From NCBI RefSeq assembly GCF_021155775.2, contig NC_060235.2:14347193-14411192 (forward strand): a DNA stretch of 64,000 bases, in the 5' to 3' direction. Below, piece by piece: positions 11,745 to 20,501 of the stretch. This DNA is from Neodiprion pinetum. Taxonomy: Eukaryota > Arthropoda > Insecta > Hymenoptera > Diprionidae. Under the pieces are notes generated by a model. It ran no database searches, was not told where the DNA came from, and saw only the letters and a list, made by a program, of their open reading frames with translations. Numbering within the stretch: the first letter of the stretch is position 1; the number at the start of each line of letters is the position of its first letter. The translations under genes and the position numbers were made by a program.

Positions 11745-12090
11745 CATGTGATTTGTCAGGATGGCCGTGTCGGAGAAAAATAAAGAGGATATATCATCAA
11801 GTGAATTCGAAACTTGAACTTTGAATGAGTCCGCCGTATCAAGCGTCAAGCGTCATTCAGCATGCTATGAATATAGAACAAACAAATGGTTTGTTTACAA
11901 CAACGCTTGGATGAAATCGACAGTCACGGTCAAGCGGGCGAATTGACTGAACGTGTTAAGATCATCGTGCTTTTACAATGAGCAATCCTGGACATGCCAA
12001 TCTTTCATCCTCTCCGCCTTTCCGAGGCTTCACCTCGACATATATATATATCGTTCTATATTATATAAAGATTTGCCTCCGCCGCTGCCG
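11745..12090 (+). other. Possible 3' LTR of the gypsy element
   Basis: A purine-rich CACATGGGGACATG precedes TGATTTGTCAGGATGGCCGT, a start typical of insect gypsy LTRs, and an AATAAA-type signal follows at about 11780. A TATATATATAT box lies near 12040. I cannot fix the right end, and there is no left LTR in the window to compare with. Confidence 0.35.
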
Positions 12091-12099
12091 TGTTAAGAA

Positions 12100-12275
12100 T
12101 CCCGAACTTGCCCGAATCTATTCGAAGTTACCCGAACCTATCCGGAAATACCCCCCCCCCCCCCTCTTCGATCCTCCACACACACACACTCACACCACCC
12201 CGAAGTTACCCGAATCCAACCCCCCCCCAACACACACATACACCGCTTTCCGCCCCCCACCCCTCGCCATTGAAT
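12100..12275. repeat. Low-complexity C-rich and CA-rich tract
   Basis: Long C runs (12150-12168 and around 12220), CACACACAC runs and repeated GAA(G)TTACCCGAA units. ORFs read across it are artefacts. Confidence 0.8.
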
Positions 12276-12573
12276 TATACTAAGGTATCTACAACTGAGG
12301 TATCTACATGTTGAGAGACAGAACAGGATTTTTAACAAGCTATTGTCGTTTCCACACCACTATATGTGCAGCATGTACACATGTCAGTGTAGTAGATAAG
12401 TCAGCGCGTTTTTTTTCGGTGGTATCCCCAGTAGGCCTTATCCACTGGTCGCTATAAATAATATTACATTACAATGAAGATTCCGAATATTCAAAAAAAA
12501 TAATTCTAAATTTCACTCACGAACCTGTCATCCCTCTGATTTCTGACGAAGGATTTTGCCTGCCAAAATGAGC
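12276..12573. other. AT-rich spacer
   Basis: No gene or repeat that I can support. A direct TAAGGTATCTACAACTGAGGTATCTAC near 12281 is the only local duplication. Confidence 0.4.
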
Positions 12574-14780
12574 CTACTCAATGACATCAGCCTGGATGCT
12601 TTTTATTTGTTTTATACTTTGAATTTTTAAGTAGATAATTCCGTTTTCTGAAATGAACAGGCGGCTGAAAAAGCTGCCTATGTAGCGTATCTTCTTATTC
12701 AAGATTGTAAAAAAATCGATTACCGTGTTCTTGAACCTCTCCGACGACCTGAATATTTTGACCTTTATTGATCTTAATTGCTTCCATGCCGTTTGAGATG
12801 ACCACTTCAAGTTTGAAGTTACCGTCAGTGATCGTTCCAGAATATTTATTGGATCTACGCATGTTGGTCAACACAAACTGGTCACGTACTCGTACATATC
12901 CCTCGGTTTCTTTGAAACATTGGTTATTTGTAATGACGAATAATCCAGATTACATGGTATTTCTCTCCGAAGTATAAATTTCCTACTTACTTATGTGTCC
13001 ATTTTTTCCTGAGATTTGGTCCAAATTTATTTTTTCTATACTTCCATAAGTTTTTAAAATATAAAAAAAGCCTAATTCATTAATTTCAGTGTAATGCTTC
13101 AGTTGTAGTTCAAAAGCCACATTTCTTTCATTATAGGATGAGCCTTCAGTGGCCGTGGCGTTTCGAATCAATAGGATCTACTTGTCATATAATAATACAT
13201 AAATTATCAATATACCATAATTCGAACAAAATGTTCGCTATTTGATAGCTAGTAGTTCGACCGAACCGCGTGGAAGGTGTGGGTCGCTGAAGTTAAAGAT
13301 GAGTTTGTTTTTTTTTTTTGAGTTTATTTTACATCTTATTTATTAGTTATTTTATTTACATATATGCAAAGTTAGCGTAATGGTTGCCACGTGAGAGAAG
13401 GAGAGGTCTTTGTCTTCTTGAACTGTGGTGGAGGCTGTAGAGAGGATGTTGGGCGTCGAGGGGGGTCGGTCTCGGTCCTTGGTGGTGGTGTATACCGGCT
13501 CTCTGGAGAGCTCGGTGGTGTCGGGGGACGGCGCTTCTCGGTCGTCTTTATTGGAGACTCCCACTCACTCTCCGACTGGGTCGTCTGGGTGGCAGTCGAA
13601 ACGAATGAGCGCTGCGGCTCGGGAAACGGGGAAACTGGAGTCGGGATGCGTCTGCAGTAGCTCGGTGATGTTAGTCGAGCTCTCCTTACGTCCCACAAGG
13701 AAAGTAGTACAGCCGGGGGTCTGGTGAGAGGCCGCGACGGGATATCTATAGGGTGCAATACCCAAGGAGCTGGAGGGTTCGAAGCTGCTGTGTTTTGATG
13801 TGGGCTGGCCGCAGCCAGATAAACAGGATCCGTCATGCAAGAAGGCTGCTGTCCGGTCTGTCTTAGAACGTGGCGTCGTAGCGTCAGTAAAATGTCGTAG
13901 TGGCGTAACGTCAGCGTGGCGTTGAAGCGATGGCAAGGCGTGGCGTTGTAGCGTCAGCGTCAGTAGAGTCGGTCAAGTCGAGGTGAATCCGAAGTGTCCT
14001 GCCGATCGGTCCGATCGGTCGTCTCTTATCGCAGCCTCGGTTGGTCTTTGGCAGCGGGAGACCACGTTGACTGATTACGCAACGCGCTCGGCTGCGTGGG
14101 TGGCGTGAGCGGCGCGCGTGACGTAACACTTTCTTCTGGGTCGCGTGACTAGAAAGTGTGAAAGGCTTGTTGCCTCGCGTGGGTTGGAAGGCGCGCGACC
14201 AACGAGTTGCGTTCACAATGTTGTTGTGAACACAAAGCAAAATGGAATTTTCCAGATATTCGCATGTAGAATCATCATTTCCTCAAAAACTCTTTACTTG
14301 ATTTAATTTTATTTTTGCTGAGAAGATCGCACTATCTGTATTGAAAGCACAGCACGATATTCTTATGCCTTCGTTGTTTTTGATAATAAATTTGAACAAC
14401 TCAAAACTTCTGTTTGATTCTTTTGCATTAATGGACTTTGGGATAAATATATCATCGACGTAACCGATCACTGACCTGAAATGATTAATTAATAATTCTA
14501 TACTAAGAAAATTAGGTACAAGATTGCATACGAATGGCATAAGCAATATATCCGTGACTCACACAAAGTGATCTCCAACGTGAACTTCATTGTTCAAAAA
14601 ATCAGTTTTTGTGAATGGAAGCATAGTCAAAGATTCACGGGCGATGTTAGGCTTCGGAAGCGTAGTCGATGGTTCATGGGCAATCTTAGACTTTTTTGCC
14701 GCTGGTTCATAGTTTAAATCACTATTACTCGAAGAGCTTGAATTTTCGGTACACGACAAAGAATTTTTACGGGACGACAT
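12574..14780 (-). CDS. RPA70-like OB-fold protein gene with introns
   Basis: The ATG at 14780 opens exon 1 (14563-14780), a serine-rich, basic N-terminus ending GDHF. A clean GTGAGT...TTTCAG intron (14476-14562, 87 bases) joins it in phase to exon 2 (14298-14475), which reads SVIGYVDDIFIPK and FKFIIKNNEGIRISCCAFN and ends at a GTAAAG donor. A later segment at about 12983-13184 (IRNATATEGSSYNERNVAFELQLK) and one at about 12730-12880 (YSGTITDGNFKLEVVISNG) continue the same kind of fold. The order of strands resembles the DNA-binding domains of replication protein A large subunit. The downstream exon borders and 3' end are uncertain. It could be a host gene or a passenger of the neighbouring Helitron, since some Helitrons carry RPA-like genes. 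Confidence 0.5.
13265..14238 (-). other. GC-rich insertion inside the RPA-like gene's large intron
   Basis: Base composition changes sharply from AT-rich flanks to GC-rich sequence between about 13265 and 14238. Read on the minus strand it begins TGTGTTCACAACAACATTGTGAAC, a small palindrome, and near its other end carries AATAAA-like signals and a T/A run (13305-13345). This could be a solo LTR (BEL/Pao-like) or another non-autonomous element. Overlapping ORFs in it have biased composition and no recognisable domain. Confidence 0.35.
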
Positions 14781-15140
14781 ACTGATAATCGTAAGTAGAT
14801 TACTTGAAATTTTTCACGCAGAAATTTCTACGCCGAAATTGACAGTATAGATGCCACGATTAGTTTTTTTTTTTAATCGATACATCGATGTTTATCGTTT
14901 CGAGTACCATTTGTTAGTTGTGGTTACAGTGATATTGTGACGGTCGGTTCAAATTTGAATGATTTTAACATTTGTGACCAGAACCAACAGGCAATACAGA
15001 CCTATACGCTAACCTGTGACAATTAACTGTGCAAGCGCTATTTGCAATTAATATTTAGGTGATTCTCCACATAACTGGTGAGTTTCCGAGGGAAAACATT
15101 CCACTAACAAATAATTCAACTTTTCTTGATTTTTCGTGTC
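14781..15140. promoter_or_regulatory. Divergent spacer between RPA-like gene and Helitron H1 ORF
   Basis: 360 bases separating the minus-strand RPA-like start codon (14780) from the plus-strand OTU-like start codon (15141). A T10 run at 14865-14874 and the near-palindrome ATCGATACATCGAT are visible. A shared divergent promoter is plausible but nothing in the sequence proves it. Confidence 0.3.
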
Positions 15141-15812
15141 ATGACTGAACATAATATTAAAGTACGAGTTAAAGGGGATGGGAATTGTCTATTTAGATCT
15201 TTTGTTTATTTTTTGTTTCACGACCAAAAGAAACATAGGGATGTCAGATTAAGAATTGTCTCGAACGTGTATAATAATTGATCTTTTTATGAACCTTTCA
15301 TAATCGGGGATAAATCGTACAGCGTTAATATATCTGATCAAAATTGTTATACATCACATATGTCCAGAGATGGTGTTTACGGTGGGGAAGTCGAGATTTA
15401 ATCATTTGTAAACATGTATACTGTACAAGTAGTAGTTTATCAAAATGCATTTCATGTTCCTAGAAAATTTGGATCTAGCGATAGTGACGATAAATTGATA
15501 CTCTATTTATCAGGAATCACCGACAGAGCCCATTACGATATACTAGATTGTTCAAACACTAAATTCACAGGAGCCAATCCACAACAGGCATATAATCAAT
15601 CATATTATTTGAGAAATAGAGAATCAATTAATGAACGGCGACGCGTAAAAAATCTTTGCGTACAGACGTTGTCAAAAAAAAGAAATTCAGATAAAACAAA
15701 TAATATGAGCAAGGAACGTATGGAGAAAAGAAAGAAAAAAAATCGGGTGGGAAACAAATCAAGAATGATTATTGAAAAAAAGGAGAGGGGATCTAGCAAG
15801 TCAAATGGATGA
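15141..15812 (+). pseudogene. OTU-like cysteine protease domain of Helitron H1
   Basis: From the ATG at 15141 one frame reads KGDGNCLFRSFVYFLF, the catalytic Asp/Cys box of ovarian-tumour (OTU) peptidases. It continues with MSRDGVYGGEVEI, which resembles the GxWGG-E segment, and about 50 residues later HYDIL, in the position of the catalytic His. Stops interrupt at about 15279 and 15399, but the frame is otherwise open to 15812. OTU domains fused to Helitron proteins are known in animals. This copy is inactive because of the stops, though Cys and His are retained. Confidence 0.7.
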
Positions 15813-16200
15813 GGACCGTCTGATGAAGAAACGAAAAAAGGATCTGGTAGACCGTATGGACGAAGAACGGCTGATGAAGAAAAGAAAAAAGGATCTGGTA
15901 GATCGTATGGACGAAGAACGGCTGATGAAGAAGAGAGAGAAGGATCTGTTAGATCGTATGGACGTAGAACGGCTGATGAAGAAGAGAGAAAAGGATTTGG
16001 TAGATCGTATGGACGACGAAGAACGGCTGATGAAGAAAAAAGAGGAAAGGATCTGGTAGATCGTATGGATCAAGAACGGCTGATGAAGAAGAGAGAAAAG
16101 AACCTGGTAGATCGTATGGATCAAGAACGTTTAATCAAAAAAAGACAAAAAGATTTAGTACATCATATGGATGAAGATCGAGTAAATAAAAAACGCATGA
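15800..16200 (+). repeat. 51-base coding minisatellite in Helitron H1
   Basis: About eight tandem units of 51 bases, each encoding a variant of MDEERLMKKRKKDLVDR. The units follow one another with small substitutions, and one unit (around 16008-16060) carries length changes that shift the frame. The encoded stretch would be a long charged helix between the OTU-like domain and the zinc-binding region. Confidence 0.85.
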
Positions 16201-16752
16201 TTCAAAGGATCAATAAGCTAATTTCAACCAACGTAAATTATTCAGATATTGGTGAAATGGATTATGTTTGCAGTCATTGTTCAGCGTACTTTTGGACCCA
16301 CGAATTTTCGAAGAAAAGTTGTTGTCACGGTAGATCAATCGAACTCCCTCCATTACACGATTGTGACAATGATTTGAAAATTTTACTTCATGACAGAAAA
16401 CACCGAGAACTGATTCGTTATTATAATAGTGGATTTTCCTTTACAACTTTCAATGCTAAATTTATATCCAACCCTAATCGCGGTATATACAACTTAAAAA
16501 TTCAAGGCCAAGTATGTCACACTATTCCAACAACGATACGTGTAAGGAAAGGTGATAATGCCTATTGTGGACAGATTTATATTTATGATGACTGTAGAGC
16601 GACTCAGGAAAGACTAAAAAGTAACGAAAATTTAATAAAAGGACATATCGACATTATAACACCGGTACTAAATCGTAATCCGTATGCTATAAAGTACAAA
16701 AATTTACACGAATTATCTAAAGAGAAGACGGTTCCAGAGTGTTTCTTATATT
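16065..16752 (+). pseudogene. Helitron H1 N-terminal zinc-binding and Helitron_like_N region
   Basis: After the charged repeats the protein reads CSHCSAYFWTHEF...SCC, a cysteine cluster typical of Helitron proteins. It continues with FNAKFISNP...LKIQGQVCHTI and DNAYCGQIYIYDD, which correspond to the FKIQGQ.YH.IG...QIYF region in H2 (33400-33490). The match ends at about 16740, where the Polinton inverted repeat begins. The Rep HUH segment that should follow is absent here and on the other side of P1. Confidence 0.7.
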
Positions 16753-17400
16753 TTACCGACAGTTGTATCCATCGAGGGTCAAAATCGTGCTGTTTTACCT
16801 ACAATCTTACCGACAGTTGTATCGATCGAGGGTCAAAATCGTGCTGTTTTACCGACAATCTTACCGACCGAAGGTCTGTAGTGCTCGCCTGTTCCACGAT
16901 AGGACTGCTGATGTGTAACATGAAACACTCCAAATTCCTTTCCCACGGTAGGACTGCTGACGTGTAACGTCAACCACCTCACATTCCTTTCCCACCTTAT
17001 CAACTACGTGACATTCCAAAATTAATGGTTCCGAGAATTGTTTGTCTCAACGTCGCACCGAAATCCTTTGACCGCATACCGCTCGCCGTCGAAACTTGTC
17101 AAACGCATTGTTTTGTCTAACCACCTTATCAACCACGTGACATTCCAAAATTAATGGTTCCGAGAATTTGCTGATGCGTAACATGAACCACTCCGAATTC
17201 CTTTCCCACGGTAGGACCGCTGATGTGTAACATCAACCACCTCACATCCCTTTCCCACCCTATCAGCCCCGTGACATTCCAAAATTAATAGTTCCGAGAA
17301 TTGTTTGTCCCAACGTCGCACCGGAATCCTTTGACCGCGTGCCGCTCACCGTCAAGTCGAAACTTGTCAGGTGCGCGCGCATACGTATTTGATATCAGTC
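16753..17400 (+). repeat. Left terminal inverted repeat of P1
   Basis: Starting at TTACCGACAGTTGTATC, this region matches in inverted order 29390-29861, including two TCGAGGGTCAAAATCGTGCTG blocks, TTCCTTTCCCACGGTAGGAC and ATTAATGGTTCCGAGAATT. Parts are duplicated internally: the block CCACGTGACATTCCAAAATTAATGG appears three times between 17000 and 17290. The outermost part present on the right (29862-29976) has no clear counterpart here. Confidence 0.85.
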
Positions 17401-17501
17401 CCGTGACATTCCTTACCCTCCATCAAATTATGTGGTGGGGGAACGTTATATAAACGAAAAGTGAAAACTTCATCGTCAGTCTGAAGCTGTTCTTCTTGCA
17501 A

Positions 17502-17726
17502 ATGAGAAGTGCTCTGAAACAACGTGAGTTGAAGAAACGATTAGAACTGCTCCTCAAGAATATCGGAGAAGTAAAACATCTCCTGAAAATCAGATCCGAC
17601 CTCAATCAACTGACAAGAGATTTCGAGCACCTACAACTGGACCGTAACGACAATGGACTTCTCAAAACTGAACGAAATCGCGCGGCTGGAGACGTTTCTG
17701 CCGTTGAAAAAAGTTTCGGATCTTGA
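17502..17726 (+). CDS. Short coiled-coil protein upstream of the OB-fold gene, P1 copy
   Basis: A 74-residue ORF beginning MRSALKQRELKKRLELLLKN, rich in Leu, Lys and Glu and predicted helical. It overlaps the start of the OB-fold gene by 74 bases in another frame. The homologous ORF in P0 (5392-5544) stops before its OB gene, so the P1 overlap may reflect a lost stop. The function is unknown; conservation and position suggest a partner of the replication module. Confidence 0.5.
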   Translation: MRSALKQRELKKRLELLLKNIGEVKHLLKIRSDLNQLTRDFEHLQLDRNDNGLLKTERNRAAGDVSAVEKSFGS

Positions 17727-17961
17727 AGCCTACTTCGAATACAGAGTCAGCGGTGTTCGTCGAGTCAAAACGAAATTTCGGGACAAAATCGCTCTGGACT
17801 TAGATGACGCTTTCACGATCTTTCTGCCCAACCGACTAAACAAAGCCCTCCACGAAAATGAAGATTTGTTCCAAAAGGTGACGGCAGCCAGTAAGGAGAT
17901 ACGGTTGCATATACGCTATCTTGGCGGACCCTACAGTCAACTCGAATTTGTATACGTATAA
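17653..17961 (+). CDS. Small OB-fold-like (putative ssDNA-binding) protein, P1 copy
   Basis: 102 residues, intact. The pattern is MDFSKLNEIARLE at the start, then Y.V.GVRRVKTKFRDKIALDL, FLPNRLNKAL and IRYLGGPYSQLEF. P2 has the same layout (YDVIGLRLFKTKFGVRV, LLPRIVRVL, MKYLGEEFNKFEF). The strand-turn-strand layout, a TKF(G) turn and a following LPxR is what I expect of a compact OB barrel. A role coating single strands displaced during protein-primed replication is an inference. Confidence 0.6.
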   Translation: MDFSKLNEIARLETFLPLKKVSDLEAYFEYRVSGVRRVKTKFRDKIALDLDDAFTIFLPNRLNKALHENEDLFQKVTAASKEIRLHIRYLGGPYSQLEFVYV

Positions 17962-18441
17962 TATTCAAACAATGTTCTGTGTAAGTCTTTATAATAAACA
18001 AAAAGATTGAAATTATGAATATTTTTTGATTGTATACCTTTAATCCTACGTACGTTTTGTATCTAGAATTAAATCTCAAAATCTAAGAAAATGTCCGAAC
18101 ACCACTAAGCAACGACGGAGGGTTTCGAGCTGCGTCATGTGAACTCTACGATGAGTATTTGGACGGGTTCAGACCGGAGTGCAAGGTCGGCCGATAGCCG
18201 CGGTCAGAGCCTGCGGTGTTGGGTTACTATCGCTCTAGGAATGCAAAACTCGGTTTGAGTACAGCTCGGTCAAGGATGGAGAGCAAGGTCGAATCTTACA
18301 TAAGCTTCTGAAAAAAATTCTCTCTCTTAAGAGCTAAGGTGAAGGTATAAAATTATTTCGTGAATATTCTTTAAAAGTTTTATTGAGTACAATTTTTAGA
18401 GTACGGTTGACAATTACTTCACAAAAAATAGTACAATAATT
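17962..18441. other. Intergenic region of P1
   Basis: No gene seen. An AATAAA at about 17991 can serve the OB gene. The block TACCGCGGTCAGAGCCTGCGG-like near 18190 (GATAGCCGCGGTCAGAGCC) resembles inverted sequence beside the right terminus (29430-29460), so part of the terminal-repeat material may reach this far. Confidence 0.35.
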
Positions 18442-19032
18442 CTATTCAACAGTGTCATGACCAGGGTGATATATTCGCCTGGAATGCGGGACCGTTCTTG
18501 TAGACGCTTCTGCGCAGTAACACAAATCGTACAGCCTCGCCATCCGGACAGTACGATGATTTTGTAGCCAATTCTGGAGTATGCAAACGTTTCGTGCTGC
18601 ACAGATTGCGTTGGGTATTGTGTGAAGGTCGCATCTCAGAGCTGAAGTTTTTTGCAGGGTTTCAAGCGACGGGCAGTCAAAGTCCAACATATCGATGATT
18701 TGAAGTTTCGGAACGATTTTGAGCAACCAATCTCGTTTTTCTTCTCCTTTTACGTACACGGTTTGAGCTTTGCACAGCCTGTCTTGAATGGTCCGCTCAA
18801 CTTCCTCAAAAGGTATGGTTCCACAGCTCCAACGTAAGCCGTGAAAATCGCGTTCTAGCCAAGAATTTTGGCTTTTGTATTTGACGTCCATTAAATTCCA
18901 TTTGTAAGGTGGTTTAAAGAAGAACACTGATGGAGATGCTTCCGAGTAGATTGAAATTACAGCCAATTCTTTTAACGTGAAGGTGTTGTTGAGAGGTCTA
19001 CGAAAGCCTTGTATGTCAACGATGAGCTCCAT
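18442..19032 (-). CDS. Conserved Polinton protein, putative DEDD-type nuclease
   Basis: 196 residues from the ATG at 19032, intact. It opens with IVDIQGF, then LKELAVISI, FFFKPPYKW, RDFHGLRW, VYVKGEEKRDWL and, near the end, CDLH....CAARNV..L..WL. The acidic residue in the first strand, the Glu in KELAV about 15-20 residues later, and the late H and cysteine pair are spaced as in DEDD-fold 3'-5' exonucleases, which makes an RNase H-fold nuclease my best guess. P2 has a homologue at 61921-62676. The family is common in arthropod genomes without a function that I know. Confidence 0.5.
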   Translation of the reverse strand: MELIVDIQGFRRPLNNTFTLKELAVISIYSEASPSVFFFKPPYKWNLMDVKYKSQNSWLERDFHGLRWSCGTIPFEEVERTIQDRLCKAQTVYVKGEEKRDWLLKIVPKLQIIDMLDFDCPSLETLQKTSALRCDLHTIPNAICAARNVCILQNWLQNHRTVRMARLYDLCYCAEASTRTVPHSRRIYHPGHDTVE

Positions 19033-19069
19033 CTTTGAACTGTGCGAGATGGTGGAAACGGGTCAGCTT

Positions 19070-20287
19070 TTATACCAACTTTTTCACCCCACCACTGAGC
19101 GGGTTGTATTCGACAATACGATCGTGAACGATCAAGCAGTACGCCGATGTTTCAGCGGGAAAGTTGGCTTTAGCTTCAAATTCAAGACGGATGTCGACGG
19201 GTCCGTACTTCAAAGATTCGTTTTGTTTTGAACAGTCGATAACGAATAAGGGGACGTCTCGAAGGAATTCACTCTTTGTCAGCAACGGCTCGGGGTTCTT
19301 GTCGTAGTAGGTAGCTTGGAAGTTTGCGTACATCTCGTACAGGAGCGCGTAGAGATTACGACTCATGTTGAGGTTCAGGTTACCGTACGGATAAGATTGA
19401 GAGTTTAAACATAGCTTGACGTCCGTGATATTGCAATGATCGAAATGACTTGCGTTCTTGCCGGTCTTGTTCTTTCCACTTGTTTGGAAACTCAAAATGA
19501 CGTACCGAGGTTTTTCAAGCTGAGTGGAAGTTTTCACAGTCCAAACGTGTTTCGATGTTGTGGGAAGTAAGGGATATTCGTACAATTCCCAACTGCGGAA
19601 GCTCATCGAAACAGGCGGATCTCTCTGAATGAAATTTAGTAGGTCAACTTTTTTCTGATCCGCGAGTTTCAAATACGGTATTAGCCATTCCACTGCATTG
19701 ATCGTGATTTTGAATTCCTCCTCCTGAGTCTGCATGATTGCGTTGACGTCAGTTTTTGATCTCGTCAAAATTAACTCATGTTTAGCGTTGACAACGATCT
19801 TGCGGTAGTCTTCGGCGAAACCCAATATCATGCTGAGCGGTATCAGTACGTCAAAGTTACCATCGGCATCGGTTAATTTTTTCTTCTCTTCTACATCGAG
19901 CCATCCAGCGTTCTCCATCAGCCAAGTCTGACCAGGGTGCAGGGAAGCGTAACCCTTCATGAGACTTGTCAAGCCAACGTTCTTGCTTCTATCAACCTCA
20001 ACTGCGTTAATTTCGTAGCGAATTTCTTCAAACAGATGACAGATGGCGTTGTTTACGAGCTGTGTGTTCACAGTAGCTGTACCATCAGGTTTGAGGAGTC
20101 GTCCGTGGATATGTACCGAACTTTTGCTGGGTAATATGCATAAATCCTGATGCTGAACGGTGATTCGAATTTCATCGCTGTTGTTGAAAGTTGACGAGGC
20201 GTAAGGTTTGTGAGCGTGAATCTCGTAATGCGCAACGGATTCGTCAACGACGACTGGTGTTTGAATGCTCAAGATTTCCTCCTCCAT
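19070..20287 (-). CDS. Hexon-like double jelly-roll major capsid protein, P1 copy
   Basis: 405 residues from the ATG at 20287, chosen because homology with the P2 copy starts at MEEEI/MEEII. An upstream in-frame ATG at 20350 would add a non-conserved 21-residue leader. Conserved blocks include DEIRITVQHQDLCILPSKSS, LFEEIRYEINAVEVDR, MSFRSWELYEYP, YPYGNLNLNMSRN and the C-terminal HDRIVEYNPLS. Similar arthropod and nematode proteins (the F54H12.2-like group) are, to my knowledge, Maverick capsid proteins. Reading frame intact. It lies in a minus-strand morphogenesis cluster with the penton, protease and PLA2 genes. Confidence 0.8.
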   Translation of the reverse strand: MEEEILSIQTPVVVDESVAHYEIHAHKPYASSTFNNSDEIRITVQHQDLCILPSKSSVHIHGRLLKPDGTATVNTQLVNNAICHLFEEIRYEINAVEVDRSKNVGLTSLMKGYASLHPGQTWLMENAGWLDVEEKKKLTDADGNFDVLIPLSMILGFAEDYRKIVVNAKHELILTRSKTDVNAIMQTQEEEFKITINAVEWLIPYLKLADQKKVDLLNFIQRDPPVSMSFRSWELYEYPLLPTTSKHVWTVKTSTQLEKPRYVILSFQTSGKNKTGKNASHFDHCNITDVKLCLNSQSYPYGNLNLNMSRNLYALLYEMYANFQATYYDKNPEPLLTKSEFLRDVPLFVIDCSKQNESLKYGPVDIRLEFEAKANFPAETSAYCLIVHDRIVEYNPLSGGVKKLV

Positions 20288-20501
20288 GGCACGTAGCAGA
20301 TGATAAAAAAGCAAAATCGGATTTTTATTCGTCGGAAATTCCTCTTCCAAAAGGTGTCAGTTTCAGACCCAGAGCTATCAGGAACTCCACGTTTCGAGGT
20401 GTTAGCGGTTCGGGAATCGAACGACGACTGACTTGATCGGGGCATGTCGACTTACTGATATACCTACTCTTTGACAGTCTGTTATATACAATTCCCATCG
20501 T

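Larger units (their letters stand above)
6530..12090 (+). mobile_element. Decayed Ty3/gypsy retroelement (mdg3-like), right part
   Basis: Reverse transcriptase, RNase H and integrase run left to right from 6545 to about 8905. The integrase C-terminus resumes at 11071 after a piggyBac insertion. The left part (gag, protease) is not present beside it, because P0 ends directly at the RT region. An LTR-like segment may follow at about 11745-12090. Frameshifts and stops throughout show an old copy. Confidence 0.7.

Noticed and set aside
12138..12338. ORFs through the C-rich/CA-rich tract
   Set aside because: They consist of poly-Pro, poly-Gly or alternating His/Thr translations of simple repeats in several frames at once.
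13372..14240. Overlapping minus-strand ORFs in the GC-rich block
   Set aside because: High GC lowers stop frequency; composition is Pro/Arg/Thr-rich in every frame and no domain is visible.
15800..16200. CRISPR array
   Set aside because: The 51-base repeats have no spacers, are contiguous and encode a protein repeat.
19937..20134. Plus-strand ORFs opposite the hexon, penton and PLA2 genes (for example 21656-22285)
   Set aside because: Antisense shadows; the minus-strand proteins are conserved between P1 and P2, the plus-strand translations are not.
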